Positions 1 through 8,560 of a stretch of 64,000 nucleotides of DNA are shown in pieces. Within the stretch, counting starts at the first letter, position 1. The number at the start of each line of letters is the position of its first letter. Made by a program: the position numbers and the translations under genes. The DNA is from an uncultured Lachnospiraceae bacterium (GTDB taxonomy: Bacteria; Bacillota_A; Clostridia; Lachnospirales; Lachnospiraceae): NCBI GenBank assembly GCA_910577835.1, contig CAJTOU010000001.1, positions 108,328 through 172,327 of the forward strand, in the 5' to 3' direction. Below the pieces are notes generated by a model. That model saw only the letters and a list, made by a program, of their open reading frames with translations, ran no database searches and had not been told where the DNA came from.

Positions 1-641
1 CGACACAGATATTCTCTGCTGGTATGTACATATTCTGCCATTTCCTGTAAAGATATCGTTTTTGAATAATTTTCTTTTATATAATCTATTACCGTCTTTA
101 TTATACTGCTTTTTATATTTTGAACTGGAGCTTTTACCTTTGTGGCATTTTGTATAAGAAGAAAAAGAATATGATACAATGATGACTTTACATAAAATTC
201 ATACCCAAAAGCAGCTTCTTCAAATATAGTACAGATTTTTTCTATCTGCATACAGATTTCTTTTGATAAAGAAATTGGTAAAAGCAAGGATTGATTAATA
301 ATATGCTTAATATAAGACGTAAAAATTTTGTCCGATTCATTACATAACAGGCTATAATCAAACACAAGTGCAATAAAACCATGTTCTGCCTTATCTACGC
401 TGCTTATCATATGAATAAAACCAGAATTTATAAAAACCCCTTCTCCCTTTTTCAGAATATAAGATTCTTTTTCAATTTGAACATTTATTATTCCTCTGGT
501 AATCACCAGAAATTCAAACTCTCTATGATAGTGAAGCGGCGCCAGAAGGTCATGCTGCTGATTAAAATAATTGTTGTATAACCCAACCGGAAAATCCGGT
601 GTTCCATGTTGCAATGGCTCTTTTAAACTTTGCTGTTTCAT
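1..641 (-). CDS. AraC-family transcriptional regulator, C-terminus cut off by window edge
   Basis: The reverse strand reads MKQQSLKEPLQHGTPDF... for about 213 codons and is still open at base 1. An N-terminal cupin-like sensor is visible (LHYHREFEFLVITRG, then a KKGEGVFINSG turn typical of AraC arabinose-binding domains). The last residues, ISLQEMAEYVHTSREYLCR, are the first helix-turn-helix of an AraC DNA-binding domain; the second HTH lies outside the window. The ATG at 641 has an AGGAG site just upstream. It is divergent from the GH31 glycosidase at 798, with a 156-bp shared intergenic region, so it probably senses a sugar and controls that gene. The target is inferred from position only. 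Confidence 0.9.
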   Translation of the reverse strand, partial: MKQQSLKEPLQHGTPDFPVGLYNNYFNQQHDLLAPLHYHREFEFLVITRGIINVQIEKESYILKKGEGVFINSGFIHMISSVDKAEHGFIALVFDYSLLCNESDKIFTSYIKHIINQSLLLPISLSKEICMQIEKICTIFEEAAFGYEFYVKSSLYHILFLLIQNATKVKAPVQNIKSSIIKTVIDYIKENYSKTISLQEMAEYVHTSREYLC

Positions 642-711
642 AACACTCCTTTCAGTCAATATCGTTTTAATATACTTTAAAAATGTTATAGATTTTATCT
701 GATAGAAACAA

Positions 712-717
712 TATAAT
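712..717 (+). promoter_or_regulatory. Possible -10 box for the GH31 gene
   Basis: A perfect TATAAT lies 80 bp before the glycosidase ATG, but the expected -35 position (TAGATT) is poor. A weak -35 is usual for promoters that need an AraC-type activator, which fits the divergent regulator. An AAGGAG site precedes the ATG. No operator was identified. Confidence 0.4.
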
Positions 718-797
718 TGTACCATCAGAAACATAGTGTCTGCAACACTAAAAATTTCCTGCGAAATAAAAAATCTTGTAAATAAAGGAGAAACATT

Positions 798-2744
798 ATG
801 AATTTTAAACTGGATAAACATTATATTTTATTTCAAAGAGCCGGAGAAACTGGCAAAATAAGCGCCTGCGGTAAAGACAGCATTCGTTTTCAGGCAACTG
901 CATCCGGACAGTTGACAGAACAGAACTGGACATTAATGCCGCAGAATATTCCTGCCAAAGTCTGGATAGAAAATGGAAATGCCTGTCTGGAAAATGGAAA
1001 TATGCTTGCCGTAATGGAGGAATGCGGAAAAATATCCTTTTATTATAAAGGTAGAAAAATTCTTGAAGAAATGCCGGAACTGACTTTTAACAGCGGATAT
1101 CGCAATTATGAAAATAAAGGAAGCAATCTTTGGAAAATTCGTGTGAGTTTTGAAGCAGATGAAAAGGAAGCATTTTATGGTCTGGGACATGAGCGTATTA
1201 ATTGTTTTAACAAAAAGGGATGCACTGTTGATTTATGCCATGTAAATACAAAAACATCTATTCCATATGTTTATTCCTCTTTAGGATATGGCTTTATATG
1301 GAATATGCCGTCTACTGGAAGAGCAGAGCTTGCCAGTAACCGGACACGATGGGTTAGCGATTGCGCAAAAGGTGTTGATTATGTTATTATAGGCGGTTCT
1401 CCATATGAAGTAACAAAAACTCTTACCGACCTGACAGGACATGCCCCTAAAATACCAGAATGGGCGTTGGGCTTCTGGCAGAGTAAGCTTCGATATGAAA
1501 ATGAAGAACAGGTATTAACTGTTGCGCGCAAATATAAAGAACTGGGGATTCCTTTATCTGTCATTATTATTGACTATTTTCACTGGACAGAACAGGGAGA
1601 CTATCGCTTTGACCCAATATATTGGAAAAATCCGAAAAAAATGGCTGATGAACTTCATCAAATGGGCGTTCGGCTAATGGTATCCATGTGGCCTACTATT
1701 AATGAAAAAAGTGAAAATTATCATTACATGATGGAGCACAATATGTTAATGCGAACAGCAAGAGGCAGTAACAGAGTATTTGATTTTTATGGTCCGCAGG
1801 CAGAAATTGATGCAACAAATCCGGAAACAAGAGCTTATGTATGGCAGCGTTTGAAAGAAAATTATTATGATAATGGTGTTGACTGTATGTGGTTCGATGA
1901 AGCGGAGCCTGAAATTCATCCGGAACATTTTGACAATCTTGTATTATATGAGGGAAACGGAGACGAAGTGGCTCTGCTCTATCCTTATTATTACGCTAAG
2001 CTCGTATATGATGGAATGGTGGAATTAGGAAAGAAAGAGGTGGTTACTTTATCCAGAAGTGCTTATCTTGGCGCTCAGAAGTTTGGAACAGTTGTCTGGT
2101 CCGGCGACATTCCTTCTACTTTTGAAAGTCTGACAGAACAGGTGAAGTCAGGACTTAATATGTCTATGTGCGGTATTCCATGGTGGAATACGGATATTGG
2201 CGGTTTCTATGGCGGAGATATTCATTCGGATTATTTTAAGGAACTTATTATCCGCTGGTTCCAGTATGGCGTGTTTTGTCCTGTTATGCGCCTTCATGGA
2301 AGCAGAATCGGCGCAGACAGGACAAGGAATATTATAGAACCCAGCGGCGATGATAATGAAATATGGAGTTTTGGTACAGAAAACTTTTCTGCATTAAAAG
2401 AACTTGTTTTATTACGAAACCGGTTGATTCCATATATCAAAGAAAATATGGATATTGCTTCTGAATATGGCATTCCCGTTATGCGGCCGATGTTTTTTGA
2501 TTTTCCATATGATTCTGTTTGCTATGAAACGGGCGACCAATATCTGTTTGGCAGCGATATTATTTTTGCTCCGATTACAACGCAGGGCTGTACCTCCCGA
2601 AAGGTGTATTTACCGGAAGGTACATGGATTTTGACAAAAGACAAAACTGTCTATAAAGGTAAAAAATGGTACGATATAAATGCCGGTATTTATGAATATA
2701 TTGTATTTGTGAAAAACAATAGTCCTGTTTTATCGTGTTTTTAA
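798..2744 (+). CDS. Glycoside hydrolase family 31 (alpha-glucosidase/alpha-xylosidase type)
   Basis: 648 residues, no signal peptide, so cytoplasmic. An N-terminal beta-sandwich (about 1-210) is followed by a TIM barrel. The GH31 nucleophile is Asp367 in WFDEAEPE and the acid/base is Asp437 in WSGDIPSTF. WWNTDIGGF and RLHGSR, seen in the YicI/alpha-xylosidase branch, follow. It should release alpha-linked glucose or xylose from oligosaccharides; the substrate cannot be read from sequence. YicI-type enzymes are about 770 residues, so the C-terminal beta domains are shortened, ending soon after YLPEGTW. The last four bases overlap the end of the convergent PARG-like gene. Regulation by the divergent AraC protein is likely. 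Confidence 0.92.
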   Translation: MNFKLDKHYILFQRAGETGKISACGKDSIRFQATASGQLTEQNWTLMPQNIPAKVWIENGNACLENGNMLAVMEECGKISFYYKGRKILEEMPELTFNSGYRNYENKGSNLWKIRVSFEADEKEAFYGLGHERINCFNKKGCTVDLCHVNTKTSIPYVYSSLGYGFIWNMPSTGRAELASNRTRWVSDCAKGVDYVIIGGSPYEVTKTLTDLTGHAPKIPEWALGFWQSKLRYENEEQVLTVARKYKELGIPLSVIIIDYFHWTEQGDYRFDPIYWKNPKKMADELHQMGVRLMVSMWPTINEKSENYHYMMEHNMLMRTARGSNRVFDFYGPQAEIDATNPETRAYVWQRLKENYYDNGVDCMWFDEAEPEIHPEHFDNLVLYEGNGDEVALLYPYYYAKLVYDGMVELGKKEVVTLSRSAYLGAQKFGTVVWSGDIPSTFESLTEQVKSGLNMSMCGIPWWNTDIGGFYGGDIHSDYFKELIIRWFQYGVFCPVMRLHGSRIGADRTRNIIEPSGDDNEIWSFGTENFSALKELVLLRNRLIPYIKENMDIASEYGIPVMRPMFFDFPYDSVCYETGDQYLFGSDIIFAPITTQGCTSRKVYLPEGTWILTKDKTVYKGKKWYDINAGIYEYIVFVKNNSPVLSCF

Positions 2745-3571
2745 TAAATATTCTGAAATGCCCTGATACAGTCCTGTGAAGATGAACGGTCCATTACGGC
2801 AAAAACAATACTTTCAAATTTATCCAAAAAGAATTCCTCTAAAAGTTCTTTGTACCATAGCGCAATTTTGTTCGGGTCATTGCGGAATACCCCGCATCCA
2901 TAAGCGCCCAGAATTAAATGTTTACATTTCTGCTTTGCAAAGATAGCAAGGGAAAGCTTCATACGGCGTTTCATCACCTGCTCCGCCTCTTTTACATCTT
3001 CACCCTTTAATAAGACCTGTCCCATATTCACTGCTGGAAGCGTCAGCACTGATGTGGTGACAGGTTTTTCAAGCAGACGGAATTTTCCATCGCGGAAAAA
3101 TAACACATCCGGTGAGTAAATCGCGTAATTTGTATACATCATAGTGTTGCAGACACGATTTTTTTCATAATATTCCCTGTGCTCTATCAGAGTTTTATAA
3201 AGACAGCTTGAGGCTGCAAGACTTTCCTCCTGCGCCATTGCCCCGTTTAGAAAGCCGCCACCCGGATTTTTCGCACTGGCGAAATTCAGAACAGCGATGT
3301 CCTCTTTTCCTTCTGATGAAAGCTTTAAAATTGCATCCACAGAAGAACAATTCCAGACATAGGTCCACTCTGATAATAAATTCTCTACTCCGCTTTTCTT
3401 GTTTGCTTTGCAGGCATTCAGAAGAGCTTCTCCCTGCTCTGGCGTTAAAAGAAAGCTTTCTTTTATGGAATGTTCCTGAAGCTCTCCGATTTCTATTTTC
3501 CTACTTTCTATTTCATAATATCCCCGTTCCATAATATTCAAAGTTTCTCTGGCAATAGCTTTTCGGTCCAT
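2741..3571 (-). CDS. TIGR02452/DUF2263 family, microbial PARG-like protein
   Basis: 276 residues. The bacterial poly(ADP-ribose) glycohydrolase signature is present: NPGGGFLNG (Gly104-106), then QEE at 114-116, the GGG-X(6-8)-QEE arrangement holding the catalytic glutamates. An N-terminal helical region (1-90) and a macrodomain-like C-terminal half with LILGAYGCGVFRNDP complete the fold. Family knowledge suggests removal of ADP-ribose polymers or related ADP-ribosyl adducts; the substrate here is unknown. The ATG follows a good GGAGG. It is monocistronic, convergent with the GH31 gene and overlaps that gene's last 4 bases. Confidence 0.88.
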   Translation of the reverse strand: MDRKAIARETLNIMERGYYEIESRKIEIGELQEHSIKESFLLTPEQGEALLNACKANKKSGVENLLSEWTYVWNCSSVDAILKLSSEGKEDIAVLNFASAKNPGGGFLNGAMAQEESLAASSCLYKTLIEHREYYEKNRVCNTMMYTNYAIYSPDVLFFRDGKFRLLEKPVTTSVLTLPAVNMGQVLLKGEDVKEAEQVMKRRMKLSLAIFAKQKCKHLILGAYGCGVFRNDPNKIALWYKELLEEFFLDKFESIVFAVMDRSSSQDCIRAFQNIY

Positions 3572-3694
3572 AATTTTCCTCCTTCTTCAATCTGATTTTG
3601 CTATAATTACAGTTTACTCTATCAACAACAGAAATTCCGCAGCAAAGAGGCCGGATATCTTTCTGAAGCCCCATTTTCTTCCTTTGGATATTTT

Positions 3695-5089
3695 CTAACT
3701 TGATTCATCAAACAGAAGCAAATTTGTTCTTTCATCTGCAAGCTTTTTTAATTCATCTGTAAAGCCCCCAGCGCCAAACAGTACATACCATACATACCGA
3801 TTCTTTTTCTTCCAGTCCACGCTGTCAGCCTTTTTCTCCAGCTCCCGCAAAATATTTACACCGACAGGCTCCTGCCAGTATTTGCACTCTCCAAGAATAA
3901 GATTATTTCCCTCTGAATCAATAGCGGCAATATCAATTTCATTTTTCCCATCCCACCAGCGGCCGATTTTAGAAAAATAAAACGGCCAGCAGTTTTTTGC
4001 GTTCAGTGCCCACATCCGTTCTCTGCAGATATCTTCATATACAAAAGCTGTATGCCTGCTGATAAAACTTTGATGAATTTTGTTCATTACAATAGAAATA
4101 TTTCCACTTTCAATAAAGCTTCTGTTTGGATAGATAAATGCAAACCAGAAACGAATATAATTATCTTTAATTTTATATAATCCTTTTTTGCTTTTATCAG
4201 GATTTTCTTCTGTTACTGGAACCTCTCGCTCCAATATATCAAGGTCAATCAGCGTTTTCAGATATTTTGTCAGACTGGTTGCTTTTATTTCCAGCATCGC
4301 AGAGATAGCGGACAGTTTGCTGTTTCCCGCAGCAATCGCTTTTATTATAGAAAAATAACTGCCGATTTCCGTTACCTCTTGCTGTAACAGAAAGTAAGGT
4401 TCATCATACAGATATCCGGAACGGTTCAGAATACACGACTGAACAGACTGGTAAATATCATGATTTTCTGAAAACAGTTCAATATATTTTGGTACACCGC
4501 CCGTCACAGAGTACATTTCTATCAGTTCTCGTCTGTTTTTTTCCGGAAAAAACTCATGATAATATTGAAATGGAATCTGTTTCAGTCGAATCTGAGCGGT
4601 ACGCCGCCCATACAAGGGACTGCTGTATGACAAAATTTGTGATTCCATCATGGAAATCAGCGAACCACAGAGGATAACCATAATGGATTTGTTTTTCAGT
4701 GTTTCTTCCCAAATACGCTGAAATATAGACGGAAATGCAGGATTGGATTTACCGATATACTGAAATTCATCTATCACGATAACAGGCTTATTGTCAAAGG
4801 CTGTATCAGCAATTATTTTAAAGACAGCCTCCCAGTTTTTTATATCTGCGCTTTTTAAAAGACTGTTTCCAATAAAATCTGCGGCTTTGTTTTTAAAATC
4901 ATTTCGGTTCTGAGCTTCTGCTTCTTCGCTGGCAAGAAAAAAAAGTGCTGTTTTATCTTTTATAAATTCTGAAATCAACGTTGTTTTTCCGACTCTGCGC
5001 CGCCCATATATAATTACAAGGGAACTGCCTTTGCGTCTGTATTCGTTTTGTAAAGTTTCCATTTCTGATTTACGGTCTACAAATTTCAT
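3695..5089 (-). CDS. ATP-binding protein, archaeal-ATPase/DUF234 type
   Basis: 464 residues. An AAA-like ATPase occupies the N-terminal half: Walker A GRRRVGKT at 29-36 and Walker B VIVIDEF at 103-109. A winged-helix-like stretch (about 240-320, with AISAMLEIKATSLTKYLKTL) follows. The C-terminal domain (about 330-464) matches DUF234 and carries an EID (384-386) and ECK (401-403) pattern like a PD-(D/E)XK nuclease core. These proteins are common in anaerobes and their role is not established; mobile-element or defence roles have been guessed. It stands alone behind a GAGGT site. Confidence 0.88.
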   Translation of the reverse strand: MKFVDRKSEMETLQNEYRRKGSSLVIIYGRRRVGKTTLISEFIKDKTALFFLASEEAEAQNRNDFKNKAADFIGNSLLKSADIKNWEAVFKIIADTAFDNKPVIVIDEFQYIGKSNPAFPSIFQRIWEETLKNKSIMVILCGSLISMMESQILSYSSPLYGRRTAQIRLKQIPFQYYHEFFPEKNRRELIEMYSVTGGVPKYIELFSENHDIYQSVQSCILNRSGYLYDEPYFLLQQEVTEIGSYFSIIKAIAAGNSKLSAISAMLEIKATSLTKYLKTLIDLDILEREVPVTEENPDKSKKGLYKIKDNYIRFWFAFIYPNRSFIESGNISIVMNKIHQSFISRHTAFVYEDICRERMWALNAKNCWPFYFSKIGRWWDGKNEIDIAAIDSEGNNLILGECKYWQEPVGVNILRELEKKADSVDWKKKNRYVWYVLFGAGGFTDELKKLADERTNLLLFDESS

Positions 5090-5193
5090 AATAACATTAC
5101 CTCATTTTTGCTATTTGTGTTATTATAACAGAAATTATTATAATTTCAAGAATATTCTAAAGATAACTGTACATGCAGCAACTAAAAATTACC

Positions 5194-5895
5194 TTATTTC
5201 TTTTTTGCAATTATAATCATGGCTTCTTCCATATCATCACATACCTGTATATCTGAAAATCCCACAGAGTACAGCAATTCTTTCTCATGCTTCAAGGTCA
5301 ATGGTATATCAAAATGTACAAACTGTTCATCCGGTATTTGAAATTTCATTCGTTTCTCAAAATATACTTTATGTAACAGTTCCTCTTCCTCTATACAATA
5401 TGCCACATAATCGCCCAAAAGAAATACGGTCCCCTGTTTAAGCGCATGATAGATAGTTTGGTATAACATTTTCTTTTTTTCCGGTAAAAAGTGATGCAGA
5501 CTTTCAAAGGAAATAATGGCATCCCACTTTTCAATTCCCATATCATACTTAAAATAGTCCATACAAATCATTTTCGGAGGATTTATATATTTTTTTGCCA
5601 GTTTATCCAGCATGCTTTGACATAAATCTACTCCTGTAACTGAAATATCAGGGTATATTTTATAGATTTCATCCAGCTCTAATCCTGTACCACATCCAAG
5701 GTCCAAGATTTTTTCACACCCTTGAGGAAGCAGCTTGGCAAATCTTTCATAGGATTTTTTCCATATAGACATATGTTCTTCATATCCTTCAATTCTTGCA
5801 GTGAAAAATCCTGACATTTCCTCTAAATTCTGGTCAGCAGTTTCCAAAAGCCACTCTTTTAATTCATTCATATACTTGTCTGTTGTTTCACTCAT
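5194..5895 (-). CDS. Class I SAM-dependent methyltransferase
   Basis: 233 residues from the ATG at 5895, chosen over an in-frame TTG at 5910 because GGAGA sits 8 bases before the ATG. Motif I ILDLGCGTG is near residues 63-71, motif II ends in the acidic VTGVDLC, and the post-I region reads WDAIISFESLHHFLPEKKK, typical of small-molecule methyltransferases of the UbiE/Tam type. It probably transfers a methyl group from SAM to an unknown small substrate. It lies upstream of the ATPase gene on the same strand with a 104-bp gap. Nothing nearby names the substrate. Confidence 0.85.
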   Translation of the reverse strand: MSETTDKYMNELKEWLLETADQNLEEMSGFFTARIEGYEEHMSIWKKSYERFAKLLPQGCEKILDLGCGTGLELDEIYKIYPDISVTGVDLCQSMLDKLAKKYINPPKMICMDYFKYDMGIEKWDAIISFESLHHFLPEKKKMLYQTIYHALKQGTVFLLGDYVAYCIEEEELLHKVYFEKRMKFQIPDEQFVHFDIPLTLKHEKELLYSVGFSDIQVCDDMEEAMIIIAKKK

Positions 5896-5994
5896 ATTTT
5901 TATTCTCCAATCTGGTTTATTTTATCCTATTGTATTCGATTTTTTATATATCATCTACCCCGAAATTTTTTAGAAAAAAATATGAGCTGACATT

Positions 5995-6129
5995 TCACAT
6001 AAAGAGATTGATTTCAAAATATTCATTTTTATCAATCATACCTTTGATTTTTTCCAGCTTCGATTCTATATTTACCATATAGTGCAATTTTGGTTTACAG
6101 TCTGCATTTACGTTAAATGACCTGCCCAT
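5995..6129 (-). pseudogene. 5' stub of an AAA-ATPase-like (DUF1703 type) gene
   Basis: A 44-codon frame begins MGRSFNVNADCKPKLHYMVN after a strong GGAGG, continues IESKLEKIKGMIDKNEYF and stops at EINLFM. From recalled family members, AAA-ATPase-like proteins of gut Clostridia start MGRSFN..G.C.P..HYMVN and run through YFTINRARQYGKTT into the Walker A. Here the reading frame is lost exactly where the P-loop should begin, so this is most likely a degraded remnant. It shares the strand of CD3324 and follows it by 22 bp. Confidence 0.7.
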
Positions 6130-6151
6130 ATCTGCCTCCTAAATAAATCTG

Positions 6152-6433
6152 TTACTTCCTATCCTCTTTCTGCTGTTCTCGAATAATCCTCTGTATACTT
6201 TTTTCTGATAAAAAATATTTTTCTGCCAGCTTAGAAACTCTGAATCCTTTTTGATAATCTTTATAAATCTGTTCATTTCGAACAGATAGCTCCTGTTTTA
6301 TTTTTGTACTCTTTCCCCACTCCTGCCTGTGATTCTGCTTTCTCGGAATATAAATATTCCTTCCGTCTACATATTGCTGTATCAATTCAATCACTTCTGC
6401 AGGAAGAATTTCTTCTGCTTTTATATAGCCCAT
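6152..6433 (-). CDS. CD3324-family small HTH protein
   Basis: 93 residues. It starts MGYIKAEEILPAEVIELIQ, then YVDGRNIYIPRK with a KQEWGKSTKIKQELSVRN-like middle, and ends in a helix-turn-helix (VSKLAEKYFLSEKSIQRII). This matches the CD3324/Mor-activator-like small proteins of Clostridia, presumed DNA binding with unknown target. An AGGAG precedes the ATG and a TTGTTA-17-TATAAT promoter lies just upstream. Confidence 0.82.
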   Translation of the reverse strand: MGYIKAEEILPAEVIELIQQYVDGRNIYIPRKQNHRQEWGKSTKIKQELSVRNEQIYKDYQKGFRVSKLAEKYFLSEKSIQRIIREQQKEDRK

Positions 6434-6454
6434 ATCTGTCTCCTGTTAGAATAA

Positions 6455-6483
6455 ATTATAAGAAACAGCAATGACTATAACAA
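6455..6483 (-). promoter_or_regulatory. SigmaA-type promoter of the CD3324-family gene
   Basis: On the reverse strand TTGTTA (6478-6483) and TATAAT (6455-6460) are 17 bp apart, about 22 bp before the start codon at 6433. Confidence 0.65.
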
Positions 6484-6665
6484 TCCTTTTCAAGCCTGCA
6501 ATAGCCAATGCTATGCGGCTGTAATATATTTTTTCATATACAAATCACCATCTTTTTCGCTTTATTTTGTTTTGCAGATTTTCCTGAAATTCAGTATAAC
6601 AAATTTGCAAACTCTTGTAAATGTAAATTAAAAATTTTATGCTTCTTGTATTCTGAATTGATGTT

Positions 6666-8094
6666 CTATTCCAAATTAATTTCTCCCTCTTCTATATATT
6701 TTCTCTCCATCTGATGTCTTAATTTTCGATTTTGAACCGTATCAAATATAATAGAAAAATCATAATCTTCAGGATATAATTCAGATGCCTCCACTAAAAG
6801 TTTAATTCTTTTATGATTAATCCATATTTTTTTATCCGGAAGCTGTACTCTTAAAATTCCTTTTTCATTTTCCGGCTGACATATAATCCCAATTTTTTTG
6901 TCAGGATATATCATTACACTGTCACCTAATTGAAATTGTCTGATATTTTTCTTTTTCTTTGACGGTTTTTTCTTCTGAATTTTCGAAATTGTCTTTTCTT
7001 TCTTGAAACAATCAGCATCAAACACATGATTCATGCCTGATTCTGCTTCTTCTGCTGTATCTTTCGGTATATCATTTCCATAAGCTGCTTTTATCGCAGT
7101 ACGAAGCATTTTATGTGACATTCCCATTTTTTCCGCAATATAAAATGCACAGCTTTCTCCTGCTTCTCCCAATTTTAATTGATAGAGCGGCTTCAGGCTT
7201 TCTTTATTAAAAGTCATCCTTGCATTTATAATATTCTCCTCCTTTTCTGCATATTGCTTTACTTCTGGATAATGAGTTGTCACAAGAAATAAAGCTCCGC
7301 TTTTTTTCAATTCCTCCAATATCGCAACCGCGATTCCCATTCCTTCTGTTGGGTCTGTTCCCGAACCAAGTTCATCCATAATAACAAAACTTTCTCTGTC
7401 CACTTTTTCTAAAATTTCCAGAACATTTGTAATATGGGCAGAAAAGGTGGAAAGGTTTTCTGACAGATTTTGTCCGTCTCCAATATCACAGAGAATGCTG
7501 CTGTTCATGCAGATATTGGCCTCATTACATGTAACATGCAGTCCGCATTGTGCCATGATACAGTTTAATGCCACTGTTTTCATGGCGACTGTCTTTCCAC
7601 CAGTATTTGGTCCTGTAATCACAATTCCGGAAACGCCATTTCCCATTTCAAATGAAAGTGGCACACAGATTTTTTTATCTATCAGAGGATGCCTTCCATC
7701 TTGCTTCTTTTATTTCGTCTAATTCATCCAGATTTTCATCGTAGTAAGCAAGAGAAATCTGATATGCTTGCCCTTTATTCAGATAATTTTTTATCCTCAT
7801 AACAGCAACCATGGCTTTCTCGATTTCCTCAAGCTGCAAAGGATTCAGGCAGTTTCCTTTTTCTACGTTTTCTACCCATTCTGTTATTCCATTTAAAGAA
7901 ACGAGCGGAGGATTTCCACATTTTTCAATAATAAGTCTTGCTTCTGTTGTTTCTTTTAATTTTTTTAATAATTCTGTTTCTGATAAATATGGAGTACTGT
8001 TCTTAATTTCCCGCTTTGCCCATTCCGTAAGCGCAAGAGTTCCCCATATTTCTTTTACTTTGTCAAATTCCAAAGCTTTTTCTGTATCAATCAT
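6666..8094 (-). pseudogene. MutS2-like ATPase gene with internal deletion and frame change
   Basis: Two fragments lie on one strand. 7675-8094 encodes a MutS2-like N-terminal domain (MIDTEKALEFDKVKEIWGTL...), intact to about LDELDEIKEA. The ATPase half resumes in another frame as DGRHPLID near 7690 and runs to 6666: VITGPNTGGKT is the Walker A, MDELGSGTDPTEG the Walker B and TTHYPEV the switch. Intact relatives have roughly 160-170 residues of lever/clamp between these points; here they are missing and the join is out of frame. No full protein can be made. The ATPase half has a possible internal ATG at 7664. A Smr domain is also absent, as in a short MutS2-like subgroup. Confidence 0.85.
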
Positions 8095-8150
8095 TTTATT
8101 TTGCCTTTCTATGTGTTATTTTTTAATCGAATTACCTTTTTCAGCAAACC

Positions 8151-8195
8151 AAAAAACCATGCATATCTGCCAAAAAGCACAATAATGCATGGTTT
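8151..8195 (-). terminator. Second leader terminator, next to the MutS2-like start
   Basis: On the reverse strand AAACCATGCAT and ATGCATGGTTT form an 11-bp perfect stem with a 20-nt loop, followed by a run of six T. It lies between the leader peptide and the MutS2-like start codon, so it would block read-through unless antagonised. Confidence 0.65.
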
Positions 8196-8229
8196 AAAAA
8201 GCATAATTTTGAATATTTAGTGAAAACCA

Positions 8230-8256
8230 AATAAAAACAACATGACAAAGTCATGT
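8230..8256 (-). terminator. First leader terminator (attenuator)
   Basis: On the reverse strand ACATGAC-TTT-GTCATGT forms a 7-bp stem followed by TGTTTTTATTT. It sits about 110 nt after the leader peptide stop, inside the transcript that leads to the MutS2-like gene. Confidence 0.6.
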
Positions 8257-8365
8257 CTGCTCATATCAAAAACTTAATTTATAAATGGGAATATGCACAG
8301 CACTTGTAAGACAGATATAAGGGCAGACTTCCAGACCTATCCTTCCATCAATACCCTGCAAATAT

Positions 8366-8404
8366 TTAGTTTGCTTTCTTCTTCATTACAACAATGCTTA
8401 ACAT
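8366..8404 (-). CDS. 12-residue leader peptide upstream of the MutS2-like gene
   Basis: The reverse strand encodes MLSIVVMKKKAN and a stop. A GAAAGAGGT ribosome site is well placed before the ATG, and a consensus promoter ends about 30 bp upstream. Short, well-initiated peptides before tandem terminators are usual for ribosome-stalling attenuators. The peptide matches no leader I can name. Function is inferred from layout only. Confidence 0.5.
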   Translation of the reverse strand: MLSIVVMKKKAN

Positions 8405-8433
8405 AAAATACCTCTTTCTTTTAGAATGTTATT

Positions 8434-8462
8434 ATCATATATCAGAAAACTTATTTTGTCAA
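8434..8462 (-). promoter_or_regulatory. Consensus sigmaA promoter of the MutS2-like leader
   Basis: On the reverse strand TTGACA (8457-8462) and TATGAT (8434-8439) are separated by exactly 17 bp. Transcription would begin near 8427, giving a leader of about 330 nt before 8094. It is back-to-back with the cotH promoter; the two -35 boxes are 20 bp apart. Confidence 0.75.
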
Positions 8463-8482
8463 TACGAAAAACAGTTTAAACA

Positions 8483-8511
8483 TTGTATCTTTTGTAAAAA
8501 AATGTTATAAT
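8483..8511 (+). promoter_or_regulatory. SigmaA promoter of the cotH-like gene
   Basis: TTGTAT (8483-8488) and a perfect TATAAT (8506-8511) are separated by 17 bp. The start codon, with AAGGAGG before it, follows 50 bp later. Confidence 0.7.
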
Positions 8512-8560
8512 TTACTTTATATTTACCAGGGATTGTTTAAAAATAAAAAAGGAGGTACTT

